Shown in pieces: positions 4,581-5,202 of a stretch of DNA of 5,202 bases (the stretch's first letter is position 1; each line of letters opens with the position of its first letter). This DNA comes from Sphaerochaetaceae bacterium (GTDB lineage Bacteria > Spirochaetota > Spirochaetia > Sphaerochaetales > Sphaerochaetaceae). The stretch is taken from contig JALNVT010000178.1 in NCBI GenBank assembly GCA_023231265.1, forward strand, positions 1 to 5,202, read 5' to 3'. Under the pieces are notes generated by a model. It was not told where the DNA came from and ran no database searches. It was given only the letters and a program-made list of their open reading frames with translations. The translations under genes and the position numbers were made by a program.

Positions 4581-5202
4581 CAAACCCTGATTTAATTGTA
4601 GTACTCGATTTTGGTGCACAATACAGCCAACTGATTGCACGACGTGTTCGTGAACAGAATGTTTATAGCAAAATTTTGCCTTTTAATTGTAGCGCTGACG
4701 AAATTAAAGAACTTAATCCTAAAGGAATTATCTTCTCTGGAGGACCTGCTAGTGTCTCTGAAGAAGGATCTCCTAGAGTAGATGAAGAAATCTTTAAGCT
4801 TGGCCTTCCAATTTTAGGCATTTGTTATGGTTTACAGGTAATGAGTATCCAAAACGGTGGGGAAGTAAATTGTCCCGAAAAGAAAGAATATGGTTTTGCT
4901 GAGTTAAACATAACAGGTGAATCTTTACTTCTTAAAGATATTCCTCAGAATTCACAAATTTGGATGAGTCATGGCGACTCTGTTTCAAAATTAGCTCCTG
5001 GTTTTGTTGTTAAAGCAACAACCCCAAACTGTCCTTTTACAGCTGTTGAAAATCCCGAGAAGAATTTCTATGGTGTTCAATTCCATCCTGAAGTAGTTCA
5101 TACTGTTGATGGTACTTTGTTACTTAAGAATTTCATCTTGAATATCTGTAAAGCTGAACAGAACTGGAGTATGAGTAGTTTCATTGATAATGCTGTTAAA
5201 GA
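4571..5202 (+). CDS. guaA: GMP synthase (glutamine-hydrolysing) GuaA, N-terminal amidotransferase part
   Basis: GMP synthase converts XMP, ATP and glutamine to GMP, the last step of guanine nucleotide synthesis. My translation gives 210 complete codons starting MQQTNPDLIVVLDFGAQYSQ; the complete enzyme is usually about 510-525 residues, so the ATP pyrophosphatase and dimerisation domains lie beyond the right edge. The class I amidotransferase domain is complete: LDFGAQYSQLIARRVRE (12-28), GIIFSGGPASV (52-62), GICYGLQ (83-89) with nucleophile Cys85, MSHGDSV (132-138), and FHPEV (171-175) with His172 and Glu174. GICYGLQ has Leu where Met is common, a mild change. AAGGAG lies 5 nt before the ATG. 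The DFGAQYSQL and MSHGD motifs distinguish it from TrpG and CarA. The leader may control translation through start-codon pairing. Confidence 0.95.
   Translation, partial: MQQTNPDLIVVLDFGAQYSQLIARRVREQNVYSKILPFNCSADEIKELNPKGIIFSGGPASVSEEGSPRVDEEIFKLGLPILGICYGLQVMSIQNGGEVNCPEKKEYGFAELNITGESLLLKDIPQNSQIWMSHGDSVSKLAPGFVVKATTPNCPFTAVENPEKNFYGVQFHPEVVHTVDGTLLLKNFILNICKAEQNWSMSSFIDNAVK

Overview
The window is an AT-rich bacterial segment with two gene blocks that diverge from an intergenic region of about 300 bp. The lower strand carries the start of a tryptophan biosynthesis operon in the order trpE, trpG, trpD, trpC; trpC runs off the left edge. The upper strand carries a small membrane protein that looks like the substrate-binding S component of an ECF vitamin transporter, then guaA (GMP synthase), which runs off the right edge. 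There are no mobile elements, CRISPR arrays or RNA genes that I can support. The organism cannot be named from this alone. A low-GC, probably anaerobic bacterium with group II ECF transporters fits. The wording of the GuaA amidotransferase domain weakly recalls the Planctomycetes-Verrucomicrobia-Lentisphaerae group, but this is a guess.

Trp block (1-3607, minus strand). TrpE and TrpG form anthranilate synthase, which makes anthranilate from chorismate and glutamine. TrpD adds the phosphoribosyl group. TrpC closes the ring to indole-3-glycerol phosphate. The genes are packed tightly: the trpE stop abuts the trpG ATG, trpG and trpD overlap by 8 nt, and one base separates trpD from trpC. Each has its own Shine-Dalgarno sequence inside the preceding gene, so translational coupling is likely. 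All key residues looked for are present.

Divergent intergenic region (3608-3915). A trp promoter with a perfect TTGACA box is embedded in three direct copies of an 18-bp element, spaced 21 and 24 bp apart. The middle copy is extended into a palindrome over the -10 box. This looks like a multi-site repressor operator. The predicted trp leader is only about 36 nt, too short for a T-box or attenuator. On the other strand, an extended -10 promoter reads into a leader of about 100 nt before the ECF gene.

ECF gene and guaA (3916-5202, plus strand). The S component has no ATPase or EcfT gene beside it, as in group II ECF systems. The 109-nt gap before guaA holds the most interesting signal in the window. 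The right arm of a hairpin is also a perfect 12-nt complement of the guaA start codon region. This gives two mutually exclusive RNA folds, one leaving the start codon open and one burying it, which would suit a translational switch on GMP synthesis.
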